From assembly GCA_965230015.1 (NCBI GenBank), contig CBDDKF010000021.1, positions 62,001 to 126,000 on the forward strand: a stretch of 64,000 bases of DNA, in the 5' to 3' direction. A model generated the notes under the pieces. It saw only the letters and a list, made by a program, of their open reading frames with translations, did no database searches and was not told where the DNA came from. This DNA is from JABSQH01 sp965230015. Lineage in GTDB: Bacteria > Actinomycetota > Acidimicrobiia > Acidimicrobiales > Ilumatobacteraceae. Within the stretch, counting starts at the first letter, position 1, and every line of letters starts with the position of its first letter. Positions 1 through 8,352 of the stretch are shown one piece after another. The position numbers and the translations under genes are program-made.

Positions 1-165
1 CGGGTACGACTCGTCGGTCGGCATCCGCCCGACCGACGGCTGGACACCGGTCAGTTCGTGCAACGTCTCCAGCGCCGCGTCGGTGTCGGGCACGCCCCAC
101 ACGATGTGATCGACGTGGCTACCACCGTCGAGTGCAGCCGTCAGTTGGCCTGAGTTGCCCGACAC
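1..165 (-). CDS. VOC (glyoxalase-like) family protein, N-terminal part
   Basis: Only the first 55 residues lie in the window; the gene runs off the left edge. The reading begins GTG-S-G-N-S-G-Q, followed by HVDHIVWGVPDTDAALETL, the usual first strand and helix of a vicinal-oxygen-chelate or glyoxalase-like domain, whose first metal ligand is normally a His near here. A GGAG sequence lies about 7 bases upstream of the GTG. The start follows the stop of the flavoreductase gene upstream by one base, so it is probably the last gene of the iron-uptake operon. Substrate cannot be told from this fragment. Confidence 0.7.
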   Translation of the reverse strand, partial: MSGNSGQLTAALDGGSHVDHIVWGVPDTDAALETLHELTGVQPSVGRMPTDESYP

Positions 166-166
166 G

Positions 167-1249
167 TCAACGCCTCCAGTACCCGGTCATCGCGACCTGG
201 TCGGGGGCCAGGCCGGCGTCGTTACGCAGGTACTTCCGCACCGCGGTGATCTCGCGAGACTCGGCGGCACCGAGCGCGTACAACCCGGGCACATCGATGG
301 CGCGGCGCCGGACGGAATCGAGCAGCAAATCTGACGTGCCAGGAGCCTGTCCATCGCGGAAGCACCACTCGACACTGACGCCGTCCCACTCCGGGAGATC
401 GACGACATGGCTCGAGTCGACGGTCTCGGCGATCACGTCGACCGGTGGTCGAGCATCGGAGAGTTGATCGAGCACCGCCGCAGCTGCCCCCAAGCCGGTG
501 TCGTCGACGACGAGCAGATACCGGTCGATGTGGGGTGGAGGGGCGAACGTCGAGCGAGGGCCCCACAAACCCGCAGGGGCACCAACCTTGGCGCGCGCCG
601 CCCAGGCCGACGCAGGGCCGGCGTCGCCGTGCAAGACGAACCACATGTCGATCTCGCCGGCATCGGGCCGCCACCGACGAACCGTGTAGTAGGCACCTTG
701 CGGTCGATCGGCTTCCGGTGTGTCCTCGTTTGCCGCCCAGCTGAAGTCGGCGTCGACGGTGAGTTCGGTGCGCCCGGCGGGCGGCAACAGCACATATAGG
801 AACTGATCGCCGCCGATCGAGGCAAAGCTGTCGAGCCCGCCACCGAGCGTGATCTGTCGCAGGTTCGGCGTGAGGTCATCCACGGCGACAACCTGAGTGA
901 TGAGCGTCGAGAGGTGGTCGGTGCCTGCCATCTCTCGCTCCAGGCTGGTCAGCCCGACGGACTCCTTTGCTGCGCTGCGGGCGTCCCCCAGCAGCCCGAA
1001 CAACTGCACGCGGACTTCGTCGAGTGACCCCGGCGGCGACCCGAACCCGTGCTGCAGCTGGTACTCCGATCCGTCCCGCCGACGACAGGCGATGGTGATG
1101 CCGTCGGGTGATGCCGACTGCAGCTGGGCATCCACCATGGAGGCCGCCGGCTCGGCGGACAGATGGCGAGCGATGAACACCACAGTGTCGTCGTGGTTCG
1201 CGTTCAGGTGGTCGAACACAGGGGTGAGTTCGTCGTAGATGGTGGTCAC
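167..1249 (-). CDS. DUF2470 - siderophore-interacting flavoreductase fusion
   Basis: A 360-aa protein with two domains. Residues 1-90 resemble DUF2470, the helical domain found at the end of HugZ-type heme-utilisation proteins (LNANHDDTVVFIARHL). Residues 105-360 form a siderophore-interacting protein, an FAD/NAD(P)H ferric reductase of the ViuB family: YYTVRRW for FAD binding, WFVLHGDAGPASAWA, and the terminal TGYWRR. The role inferred is reductive release of iron from an imported ferric siderophore, perhaps with heme recognition. The GTG start overlaps the ATPase stop by four bases (GTGA), with GGAG just upstream, so translation is probably coupled. The DUF2470 fusion is unusual because most family members lack it. 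Confidence 0.85.
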   Translation of the reverse strand: MTTIYDELTPVFDHLNANHDDTVVFIARHLSAEPAASMVDAQLQSASPDGITIACRRRDGSEYQLQHGFGSPPGSLDEVRVQLFGLLGDARSAAKESVGLTSLEREMAGTDHLSTLITQVVAVDDLTPNLRQITLGGGLDSFASIGGDQFLYVLLPPAGRTELTVDADFSWAANEDTPEADRPQGAYYTVRRWRPDAGEIDMWFVLHGDAGPASAWAARAKVGAPAGLWGPRSTFAPPPHIDRYLLVVDDTGLGAAAAVLDQLSDARPPVDVIAETVDSSHVVDLPEWDGVSVEWCFRDGQAPGTSDLLLDSVRRRAIDVPGLYALGAAESREITAVRKYLRNDAGLAPDQVAMTGYWRR

Positions 1250-2118
1250 GATGGCTCCGTGTGTGCAGTGTTGCTCCGGACCGAGGCCCGGGTGTCGTGC
1301 GGCACGACCAGCGGCGTGCCGCTCAACGGGTCGGGAATCACCACGCACGGCAAGCCGAAGACGTTCTCGACGGTCTCGCTGGTGATGATGTCGTCGGGCG
1401 TGCCCACGCCGTGGATCCGACCGTCGACCATCGCCACGAGGTTGTCGGCGTAGCGACATGCCAGGTTGAGGTCGTGCAACACGAGCACGACGGTGCGGCC
1501 CTCTTCATGATTGAGCCGATCCACGAGGTCGAGGATCTCCACCTGGTGGGCGATGTCGAGGAACGTGGTGGGTTCGTCGAGCAACAGCAGGCCGGTCTCT
1601 TGGGCGAGCGCCATCGCGATCCACACCCGTTGACGTTGGCCGCCGGACAGCTCGTCGACGGGCCGATCGGCGAGATCCATCGTGTCGGTCGCCGTCAATG
1701 CCGCACGAACGGCTCGCTCGTCGTCGTCGGACCATTGCTGGAAGAGCCGTTGGTGGGGCGTGCGACCGCGGGCCACGAGGTCGACGACCAGGATGCCCTG
1801 CGGGGCGATCGGCGTTTGCGGGAGCAGTCCAAGCCGTCGGGCGACCTCTTTGGTCGGCAGTCGGTGAATCATCTCCCCGTCGAGAATGACCTCGCCCGAG
1901 CTTGGTTTGAGTAGCCGTGCCAGCGCCCTCAGCAGTGTGGACTTGCCACACGCGTTGGGGCCGACGATGACGGTGATCTCGCCGTCGGGGATCGCCAGGT
2001 CGAGTTCTTCGACCACGACGTGCTCGTCGTACGCCAGCCGCACGCGATCGGCGTGGAGGCGCGAGGTCGTCGCGGCCTCTGGATGGGTACCGTTCGTCGA
2101 GGGGGGTTCGCCGATCAC
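1246..2118 (-). CDS. Iron-siderophore/heme ABC transporter ATP-binding protein
   Basis: A 290-aa ABC ATPase of the FecE/FhuC/HmuV class. Walker A is GPNACGKST at residues 53-61. The signature LSGGQRQR and Walker B LLLLDEPT follow, with the H-loop in VLHDLNLACRYAD. It powers the two adjacent FecCD-type permeases. The GTG start overlaps the permease stop by four bases, with AGGAG about 7 bases upstream. It is the only transporter ATPase in the iron island, so it probably serves several of the substrate-binding lipoproteins encoded nearby. Confidence 0.92.
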   Translation of the reverse strand: MIGEPPSTNGTHPEAATTSRLHADRVRLAYDEHVVVEELDLAIPDGEITVIVGPNACGKSTLLRALARLLKPSSGEVILDGEMIHRLPTKEVARRLGLLPQTPIAPQGILVVDLVARGRTPHQRLFQQWSDDDERAVRAALTATDTMDLADRPVDELSGGQRQRVWIAMALAQETGLLLLDEPTTFLDIAHQVEILDLVDRLNHEEGRTVVLVLHDLNLACRYADNLVAMVDGRIHGVGTPDDIITSETVENVFGLPCVVIPDPLSGTPLVVPHDTRASVRSNTAHTEPS

Positions 2119-3209
2119 AGCGCTCCTGTACGGGCTTGACGGGTGAGCAGCCACAGCAGGTACGGCGCCCCGATCAAGGCGGTCATGATGCCGACCGGCA
2201 GTTCGGTCGGCGCCAACACCCGTCGTGCGGCCAAGTCGGCGACCACCACGACGAGCGCGCCGACGAAGGCGGCCGGCACGACAGCAGCGCGTGGGGTGCT
2301 CACCAGGCGTCGGGCGATGGGCCCCGACACGAACGCAACAAACGCGATGGGCCCGGCGGCAGCGACGCCGAGCGCCGCGAGCGCAACGCCGACCAATACC
2401 AGCGCCAGCTTCGAGCGCGAGACGCGCACGCCGAGCGCTGCTGCGGTGTCGTCGCCCAAGTCGAGCCGGTCGAGTGTGCGTTGCATCAGAATCGCCAGCG
2501 GTCCGAGTACCAGCAGCGCCAGCCACACGATGCGCACCTCATCCCACGATCGCCCGTTCAGCGAGCCGGTCAGCCACACGGTCGCGCGCTGCACATCGTT
2601 GATCTCTGCCCGGGTGACCATGTAGTCGATCACGGCGGTGATGGCGAACCCGATACCGATGCCGACGAGTACGAGCCGATAGGCCTGGATGCCGCGTTTC
2701 CACGCCAACACGTACACGAGCAGCGCGGCGATCACGCCGCCAGCAAGGGCGCCGATCGACACCTGCAGCGACGAGCCGCCGACAACGACGATCATCGTGA
2801 CTGCGCCCAAGGCTGCTCCCGAGTTGAAGCCGATGATGTCGGGCGAGCCGAGCGGGTTGCGGACCAGCGCCTGGAAGATCGCTCCCGACATGCCGAATGC
2901 CGCCCCGACCCCGACGGCAGTGAGCACACGGGGCAGTCGAAGCGTCCCGACGATGAACTCGGAGTCTTCGGTCGGGTTGCCGAGCAGCGTGGCGATGACG
3001 TCGGAGATCGGGATCGGAAAGTCACCGACGCTGATCGACCACAGCCCCACGGCGACGGTGATCGCCCCGAGCACGGAGCACACGCCCACTGCCCGAAGAT
3101 CGAGCCGAACCGAAAAGCCGCGGAACCTGATCACGTGGCCGCGCAGCGGCAACTCGGTCGGCCCGAGGTCGCGCCGCGGGCCGGTAGTGGAGCGCTCGAG
3201 AACGGTCAT
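2115..3209 (-). CDS. FecCD-family iron ABC transporter permease (second)
   Basis: A 364-aa polytopic membrane protein of the FecCD/BtuC family. It shows the family motifs RLPRVLTAVGVGAAFGMSGA and NPLGSPDIIG near the start, AAAGPIAFVAFVSGPIARRL in the middle, and ELPVGIMTALIGAPYLLWLL at the end. About ten hydrophobic segments are apparent. It pairs with the upstream permease to form the channel for ferric siderophore or heme. The ATG lies two bases after the preceding stop, and the ATPase gene overlaps its end. The call of permease is firm; the substrate is not determined by the sequence. Confidence 0.92.
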   Translation of the reverse strand: MTVLERSTTGPRRDLGPTELPLRGHVIRFRGFSVRLDLRAVGVCSVLGAITVAVGLWSISVGDFPIPISDVIATLLGNPTEDSEFIVGTLRLPRVLTAVGVGAAFGMSGAIFQALVRNPLGSPDIIGFNSGAALGAVTMIVVVGGSSLQVSIGALAGGVIAALLVYVLAWKRGIQAYRLVLVGIGIGFAITAVIDYMVTRAEINDVQRATVWLTGSLNGRSWDEVRIVWLALLVLGPLAILMQRTLDRLDLGDDTAAALGVRVSRSKLALVLVGVALAALGVAAAGPIAFVAFVSGPIARRLVSTPRAAVVPAAFVGALVVVVADLAARRVLAPTELPVGIMTALIGAPYLLWLLTRQARTGAL

Positions 3210-3211
3210 CG

Positions 3212-4297
3212 TCAGAGCTGCGCCATCCGGACGCGACGGACGAGGATGACGAACACCGGACCGCCGATCGCCGCAGTCATGATGCCGACCTGGATCTCGC
3301 CGGGGCGGGCAACGATGCGCCCGAGGGTGTCGCAGAACAGGATCAGCGCGGCGCCGGCAACTGCCGATGCGGGAATGAGCCAGCGCTGGTCCGGGCCAAA
3401 CGCCGCCCGCATCATGTGCGGCACCACGAGCCCGATGAAGCCGATCGGGCCGGCGGCCGCGACCGCACACCCGCAGAGCAACGTGATCGACAGCACACTC
3501 AACGCCCGCGTCGTGTTGATCTTGGTGCCGAGGCTGCGCGCCGCTTCGTCGCCGAGAGCCATGGCATTGAGCTGCCGGGCGACCGCAACGGCAAGCAGCA
3601 GTCCGATGATCACGAAGGGCAGGATCTGCCAGCCGACGTCCGGCGGCCGCCCAGCGAGCGAGCCGACCGCCCAGAAGCGGAACTGGTCGAGGGTTGCCTG
3701 GTCGAGCAACGTGACGGCACGCGTCAGCGCACCGAGGAGCGCGGCAAGGGCAGCGCCAGCAAGCGCCAACCGCACAGGGGTCGCCCCTCCGCGGCCGACG
3801 GTGCCGAGCAGATACACCGCAACCGAGGCGATTGCGGCGCCGATGAAGGCGAACCACACGAGGCCGAGCACGGTGCTCACACCGAAGGCCCAGATCGCCA
3901 GCACAACGGCGAATGCGGCGCCTGCATTCACGCCGAGGAGCCCAGGATCGGCGAGCGGGTTCCGGGTGACCCCCTGCATCAGTGCCCCTGCGGCGCCCAG
4001 CGCCGCGCCGACGAGGAGCCCGAGTGCGGTTCGCGGCATGCGGAGTTCGCGCACAATCAGGTGGTCGGTGAGCGTGCGGTCGTACGACAGGAACGACTCG
4101 AACACCGTGCTCCACGAGATCGACTTGGCGCCAATCGCCAGCGACATCACCAGGGTGACACCGAGAGCGGCGACGAGCACGATCACCCCAACAACGCGTC
4201 GAGTGACCGTGGTCTGGGCGACCCGCCGGCCTGTTGACTGCCCCTCTGGCGTCTCGAGGGATTCCGACACAAGATGCGCCGGAGCGACGGATGACAC
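3212..4297 (-). CDS. FecCD-family iron ABC transporter permease (first)
   Basis: A 361-aa polytopic permease of the FecCD family: RELRMPRTALGLLVGAALG, NPLADPGLLGVNAGAAFA, AAAGPIGFIGLVVPHMMR and PGEIQVGIMTAAIGGPVF are all diagnostic. It heads the transporter operon (two permeases, ATPase, flavoreductase, VOC protein). The GTG start at 4297 follows a weak ribosome site. A perfect 14-bp iron-box palindrome lies only 11 bases upstream of the start, so the operon is almost certainly repressed by a DtxR/IdeR-type regulator when iron is sufficient, and the transcript leader must be short or absent. Confidence 0.92.
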   Translation of the reverse strand: MSSVAPAHLVSESLETPEGQSTGRRVAQTTVTRRVVGVIVLVAALGVTLVMSLAIGAKSISWSTVFESFLSYDRTLTDHLIVRELRMPRTALGLLVGAALGAAGALMQGVTRNPLADPGLLGVNAGAAFAVVLAIWAFGVSTVLGLVWFAFIGAAIASVAVYLLGTVGRGGATPVRLALAGAALAALLGALTRAVTLLDQATLDQFRFWAVGSLAGRPPDVGWQILPFVIIGLLLAVAVARQLNAMALGDEAARSLGTKINTTRALSVLSITLLCGCAVAAAGPIGFIGLVVPHMMRAAFGPDQRWLIPASAVAGAALILFCDTLGRIVARPGEIQVGIMTAAIGGPVFVILVRRVRMAQL

Positions 4298-4308
4298 GGC
4301 GGTCCAGG

Positions 4309-4322
4309 TTAGGTATACCTAA
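4309..4322. promoter_or_regulatory. DtxR/IdeR-type iron box upstream of the permease operon
   Basis: The 14 bases TTAGGTATACCTAA are a perfect inverted repeat. Read with flanking bases, the site matches 14 of 19 positions of the known DtxR/IdeR consensus TTAGGTTAGGCTAACCTAA. It lies between the permease operon and the end of the neighbouring lipoprotein gene. It is the strongest of six related sites in the island. Repression by an iron-loaded regulator is inferred from family knowledge; no such regulator gene is in the window. Confidence 0.8.
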
Positions 4323-4362
4323 TCAGTGCTGCAAGATCGCCCTGCGAGCAAGCGGAAGGGTG

Positions 4363-4944
4363 CTATGCCTCACACCCGACTCGGGCGGACGCCATGAACG
4401 AGCAGAACTCGTCGCGGCCGACAACCCACACGCCGTCGACACGTGTCAGCGTGCCTTGTTGATCGCCATAGGCAGGATTGCCACCGAACTCGACGTCGTA
4501 GGTGATCGCCGCAACATCTCCGTCGACGCTGACTGCGGTGGGCACGAGTGTGATGCCGCCGAACCCGTCGCCCGCGGCCGCGTACGCCTCGACGGTGGAC
4601 GCCAAGGCGTCGGCGTCGGCGAGGTGCGGCGCCTTCTGATCGAACGATGCCGTCGAATCGAACACCAGCGCCCAGGCGGTGGCGGCCGCGTCGTCGTCGC
4701 CTCCAGGTTCGCTTGCCGCAGTGCTCGGGGCAGGTGTCGTCGGCGCAGCGGTCGTCGGAGCGGCAGTCGTCGGAGCGGCGGTGGTCGGGGCTGCCGTCGT
4801 GGGCGCAGCGGTCGTGGGCGCAGCAGTGGTCGGTGCCGCGGTGCTCGGTGCTGCGGCGGTATCGGCGCTGCCCTCGCCGTCGTCATCGCCACATGCGGCG
4901 AGTACCAGCGCAGCGGTCGCCACAACCGCCGTCACGCGCCGCAT
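4363..4944 (-). CDS. Lipoprotein with Thr/Ala/Pro repeat linker and an MTB12-like domain
   Basis: A 193-aa secreted lipoprotein. Residues 1-18 form a lipoprotein signal ending LVLAAC. A low-complexity linker with about seven TTAAP units spans residues 35-75. The globular part (residues 85-193) runs from ALVFDSTASFDQKAPHL to EFCSFMASARVGCEA, and the same domain forms the C-terminus of the substrate-binding protein at 13105. The layout resembles mycobacterial MTB12-type small lipoproteins with an NTF2-like fold; that resemblance is tentative. ATG overlaps the preceding stop (ATGA). As the last gene of the heme operon it may bind heme or iron outside the membrane, but this is unproven. Confidence 0.75.
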   Translation of the reverse strand: MRRVTAVVATAALVLAACGDDDGEGSADTAAAPSTAAPTTAAPTTAAPTTAAPTTAAPTTAAPTTAAPTTPAPSTAASEPGGDDDAAATAWALVFDSTASFDQKAPHLADADALASTVEAYAAAGDGFGGITLVPTAVSVDGDVAAITYDVEFGGNPAYGDQQGTLTRVDGVWVVGRDEFCSFMASARVGCEA

Positions 4945-5507
4945 CAGCGTTCCCCTCGCATCTGCCGTCGGGCGACGTCAGCTGGTTCGGTCTGCTCGGC
5001 TGCGGTGCGGACACTGGCGACAACCTCCTCCGCGAAACAGCGAGCGGCCAACCGTGCGACGACGTCGTCGAGCATCCCGAACTGGCCGCGAGGCGCACGT
5101 AACTCGATCACCGACACCCCGAGGGACGAATCCGGTCGGATGGTTGCCTCGACCTCGGTGTCGTCGACGTCGGGGAGCTCAGCGATCAGCTCGATCAACT
5201 TGCATGGAGCAAGGAAGGTGGCCAGTGTCCGGCACTCCATGTCGGATCGCTCCACGCGGAAGACGCCACCGCCAAGATCTTCCAACGTGCCGGCGAACTC
5301 GATCGACGTCAGCTGTTCCAGCTGCTGCGACAGACGGCGACTCAGTCCCGCAACCACGATCTGGCGCATCTTGCATGGGTCGATGTCGGCCGCCGGGTGC
5401 GTGCCGACCACAACACACTCGCCCGTCGAGCCGTGCAGTCGGAGCTGCGCTCCGTGGGTCGAGTGCGCCGTGGCGACGGCGATGCGGAGGCGTTCCATAT
5501 GCGTCAC
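4944..5507 (-). CDS. Uncharacterised cytoplasmic protein of the heme operon
   Basis: A 187-aa protein I do not recognise. It lacks a signal peptide or membrane segment and looks soluble, with mixed alpha and beta content. Notable are Cys residues in DIDPCKMRQIVV, in DMECRTLATFLAPCKLIEL and near the end (ARCFAEEVV), which could bind metal or heme. The gene sits between a HugZ-like heme oxygenase and a secreted lipoprotein, overlapping both by four bases, so it is almost certainly co-translated with heme-utilisation genes. The GTG at 5507 is chosen because it forms the GTGA overlap; an in-frame ATG three codons later is an alternative. Confidence 0.65.
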   Translation of the reverse strand: MTHMERLRIAVATAHSTHGAQLRLHGSTGECVVVGTHPAADIDPCKMRQIVVAGLSRRLSQQLEQLTSIEFAGTLEDLGGGVFRVERSDMECRTLATFLAPCKLIELIAELPDVDDTEVEATIRPDSSLGVSVIELRAPRGQFGMLDDVVARLAARCFAEEVVASVRTAAEQTEPADVARRQMRGER

Positions 5508-6355
5508 GGGGTGGTCCTTTCGGTGTCGAGATCAGTAGCGGCTTCGTTGGCGCGGGCGGCGAGTGCCACGGTTGCGGCACGCACCTCGTCGGGTTGCTCG
5601 AGGGCAGGGTCGAAGGCCACGCGCGAAATGGCCGAGACAGTGGTGATCGAGAACGTCGGGTCCGGCAGGTCGCGAACTTCGAGCGTGATGCCGTAGCGGT
5701 CGAGCCCGGTCACTGCGACGGTCGGCGCATCCGGGCATCCGCCGAGCACACGCGCAATCGCGAGACACGAGTCGGCGTGATCGTCGTTCAGGTGGTCGAT
5801 CATCGGCTGGACCGCACGAATCACCGGATCGGGTTGGGCGGCGGAGTACTCCTCGGCACTCACCCAGCCCATGACCCCGAAACCCCCAACGAATCGGGCA
5901 TGCATGAGTTCGAATCGCCACCACTCGAAGTCGGGAAAGTCGAGGTAGCTGCGACTGTGGGGATGCATCCGAGCGTGCGCAGCGATGATGTGTTCATCGG
6001 GGTCGAAGGGAACGAACGCTCCGACCAGCGTCACCCGTGGCAGCGACAGCGGATCGCGCATCTTGTCCTTGTCGGCGTGGACCAGCACGCTCGCCCGGGG
6101 ATCGCGACGCAAGTTGATCGTGTGCTCGGCGAGTTGTGACACACACACGATGGGTGCGCCCGCGTCGACGGTGCTGATCGGCACGATCGACGTATAGGGG
6201 TGACCTGACTCCGTCACTGTGGCCACCGATGCCAGCGCACCTGGTCCGATGAGCGTGCGCGCCAACTCGGCATGGGACGGAAACGAATGACGATCGCCCA
6301 CGATCCTGGGCATCGAAGTGAGGTGCCGCTCGTCGACTCGACTTGGCGCACTCAC
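5504..6355 (-). CDS. HugZ-like heme oxygenase / heme-utilisation protein
   Basis: A 283-aa protein with the two-domain layout of the HugZ family. Residues 20-175 form a pyridoxamine-phosphate-oxidase-like split barrel (LASVATVTESGHPYTSIVP, then RASVLVHADKD and RVTLVGAFVPF). Residues 190-275 form a DUF2470 domain (MIDHLNDDHADSCLAIARV). HugZ proteins bind heme and cleave its ring to release iron in the cytoplasm. The gene follows a HmuT-like heme-binding lipoprotein with a GTGA overlap, fitting import followed by degradation. Whether it is catalytic or only binds heme cannot be read from the sequence. Confidence 0.82.
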   Translation of the reverse strand: MSAPSRVDERHLTSMPRIVGDRHSFPSHAELARTLIGPGALASVATVTESGHPYTSIVPISTVDAGAPIVCVSQLAEHTINLRRDPRASVLVHADKDKMRDPLSLPRVTLVGAFVPFDPDEHIIAAHARMHPHSRSYLDFPDFEWWRFELMHARFVGGFGVMGWVSAEEYSAAQPDPVIRAVQPMIDHLNDDHADSCLAIARVLGGCPDAPTVAVTGLDRYGITLEVRDLPDPTFSITTVSAISRVAFDPALEQPDEVRAATVALAARANEAATDLDTERTTP

Positions 6356-7407
6356 AGGACACCCGCGTAGATGTCGGTGATCATCTGATCGATGAGCTCG
6401 CCGGTCCGTGGTCCGTTCCCGAGCAGGTACTGATCGTCGTATGCGAACACTCGGCCGCTCTGGCCGGCAGGTGTCTGCGCAAGGCCTTGGATCGCCAGCA
6501 GCCCGTCGACGCCGCCGACCGACTCGAGTCCGGCAGATGGCACGACGATCACGTCGGGTGCGGCCACGAGCATCGCCTCAGTGGTGATCTCTTCGGCGTC
6601 GGCCACCCCGAGTTCGTCGGCGATGTTGACCCCACCAACTTCGTCGATCACCCACCCGATCCCTGACTCTGCGCCGAGCACGAGCTGCACGTTCTCGCCG
6701 CGCACGTACATCGCTGCGATCCGCGGAGATTCGATCGACCCATCGACACGCGCCGCTGCTGCGGCGATCTCGGCATCGACCTGCGCAGCGAGTTCCTCAC
6801 CCCGATCGGGTACCCCCAGGGCATCGGCGACGGCGCGGATCTTCGTCGCCGGGCCGTCGGCAGTCGGTGGCGTGGGGATGATGACGACCGGGACACCCGT
6901 GCGTTCGAGGTCGGTGAGCGTCTCGAGCGGTCCGGCGATCTCGGTCGCCAACACCACAGTCGGCTCCAGATCGAGGATCGGTTCGGGGGAGAGTGCTCGC
7001 TGATAGCCGATCTTGGTGCTGGCGTCGGCAGCCTCGGGGTAGGTCGCGGAGATGTCGGTGGCGACGACGTTGTCGCCAAGGCCGAGCGCCCACACGATCT
7101 CTGCGAGGTCACCGTCGACCGGCACGATGCGATCGGGTGACTCGATCACCACCTCGACCCCGCGGTCGTCGACGACAGTGATCGACTCGGCTGCGGCAGG
7201 TGGCGCATCCGTTGCCGACGGCGCCGTCTCCGCATCGCTCGTGGGCACGGTGGTCGACGCGTCGGTCGTCGGCGCCGCGGACGAGGCTGGCGACCTAGTC
7301 GTCGTCACATCGGCCGTGGTCGCGGTGGTGCTCCCCGCATCATCGCTTCCACCACATGCCGCGGCGGCGACCAATGCAGTGAGCACGAGGGTGCGCCGTA
7401 CAGGCAT
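6352..7407 (-). CDS. hmuT: HmuT-like heme ABC transporter substrate-binding lipoprotein
   Basis: A 351-aa lipoprotein: signal MPVRRTLVLTALVAAAAC with a lipobox Cys, a Thr/Ser/Ala-rich linker to about residue 75, then a class III periplasmic-binding fold. HmuT-type motifs include RIVPVDGDLAEIVWALGLG, ALSPEPILDLEPTVVLAT, the run LTDLERTGVPVVIIP and, at the end, YLLGNGPRTGELIDQM. It should capture heme outside the membrane and deliver it to the FecCD permease encoded downstream. The start at 7407 is chosen for its clean signal peptide; in-frame GTG codons at 7425 and 7434 are alternatives. It heads a four-gene operon whose members overlap by four bases. Confidence 0.85.
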   Translation of the reverse strand: MPVRRTLVLTALVAAAACGGSDDAGSTTATTADVTTTRSPASSAAPTTDASTTVPTSDAETAPSATDAPPAAAESITVVDDRGVEVVIESPDRIVPVDGDLAEIVWALGLGDNVVATDISATYPEAADASTKIGYQRALSPEPILDLEPTVVLATEIAGPLETLTDLERTGVPVVIIPTPPTADGPATKIRAVADALGVPDRGEELAAQVDAEIAAAAARVDGSIESPRIAAMYVRGENVQLVLGAESGIGWVIDEVGGVNIADELGVADAEEITTEAMLVAAPDVIVVPSAGLESVGGVDGLLAIQGLAQTPAGQSGRVFAYDDQYLLGNGPRTGELIDQMITDIYAGVL

Positions 7408-7417
7408 CTGCGAGATG

Positions 7418-7431
7418 TTAAGCACTCCTAT
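7418..7431. promoter_or_regulatory. Possible degenerate iron box
   Basis: TTAAGCACTCCTAT lies between the divergent heme operon and the flavoreductase gene at 7500. It matches 9 of 14 positions of the island's best iron box. The position is right for both promoters, but the match is weak and the site would overlap the alternative upstream starts of the heme-binding protein. Confidence 0.3.
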
Positions 7432-7499
7432 CACTCACTGCAAGCCAAGGTGATGCTTCCGCGTTGCTCCGCTGCGACGATCCCCGTACGATCAGCGCG

Positions 7500-8312
7500 A
7501 TGAGTGGCCCCGCATCGCATCACGGCATCGTTGAAACGGCTGAATGGCTCACGCCGAGCATGCGCCGCATCGTCCTCGGCGGACCCGGGCTCGCCGAGTT
7601 CACGCCGACTGCGCATACCGACCAGTACGTGAACGCGCTCTTCATTCCCGACGGAGCGACCTACCGCGCGCCCTTCGACGTCGACGCGGCGCGCGCGGCA
7701 GCCCCAGAACACCGCCCGCGCGGACGGCGCTACACCGTGCGTCGTTGGGACGCCGACGCAGGCCAGCTGACCCTCGACTTCGTCGCCCACGGCGACGTCG
7801 GCTACGCCGGCCGATGGGCTCAGCACGCAACACCAGGCGATGCACTCCAGGTGCTCGGCCCGGGCGGCGGCTACACGCCAGACCCCGGCGCCGCGTGGCA
7901 TCTGCTCGCCGGCGACGAGAGCGCGCTGCCCGCGATCGCCGCATCAGTCGAGGTGCTGCCTACGCAGGCGATTGCGGCGGTGTTCGTGGTGGTCGACAGC
8001 CCAGCGCACGAGATCGCACTCGACGGACCGGACGCCATGTCGGTCCACTGGCTTCATCGCGAAGGATCGCCGTCGCCGGAGACACTGCTCATCGACGCGA
8101 TTCGCGCGTACGAGTTCCCCGCCGGATCGCCGCAGGTCTTCGTCCACGGGGAAGCCGGCGAGACCCGTGCCGTGCGTCGGCACCTCCTCTCGGATCGAGG
8201 GCTGAGTAAAGACGGGGCGTCGATCTCGCCCTATTGGCGACGGGATCACACCGACGAGGCATGGCGGGCCATCAAGAAGGAGTGGCTCGCCGAGCAGGAG
8301 GCAGACGCCTGA
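7500..8312 (+). CDS. Siderophore-interacting protein (FAD ferric reductase)
   Basis: A 270-aa single-domain siderophore-interacting protein. The FAD-binding motif is RRYTVRRW near residue 77, followed by LDFVAHGDVGYAGRWA, a nucleotide-binding half with LLAGDESALPAIAA, and the family end SPYWRRD. It should reduce ferric siderophores in the cytoplasm using NAD(P)H and FAD. A Lys/Glu-rich tail follows the core. The ATG at 7500 is preferred over an in-frame TTG at 7464 because the domain begins at once. It is transcribed divergently from the heme operon. Confidence 0.88.
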   Translation: MSGPASHHGIVETAEWLTPSMRRIVLGGPGLAEFTPTAHTDQYVNALFIPDGATYRAPFDVDAARAAAPEHRPRGRRYTVRRWDADAGQLTLDFVAHGDVGYAGRWAQHATPGDALQVLGPGGGYTPDPGAAWHLLAGDESALPAIAASVEVLPTQAIAAVFVVVDSPAHEIALDGPDAMSVHWLHREGSPSPETLLIDAIRAYEFPAGSPQVFVHGEAGETRAVRRHLLSDRGLSKDGASISPYWRRDHTDEAWRAIKKEWLAEQEADA

Positions 8313-8318
8313 CGCTCG

Positions 8319-8341
8319 GGCCGGCTGCCGAGACGCCGGCC
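8319..8341. terminator. Hairpin between convergent genes
   Basis: GGCCGGC and GCCGGCC form a 7-bp stem around a 9-base loop in the 40-bp gap between two convergent genes. There is no T tract on either strand, so it is only terminator-like. GC-rich actinobacterial terminators often lack one. Confidence 0.45.
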
Positions 8342-8352
8342 GCTCAGCGACG

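Noticed and set aside
4735..4850. Regular repeats that might suggest a CRISPR array
   Set aside because: They encode the TTAAP linker of a lipoprotein in frame. Units are 15 bp without spacers and there are no cas genes.
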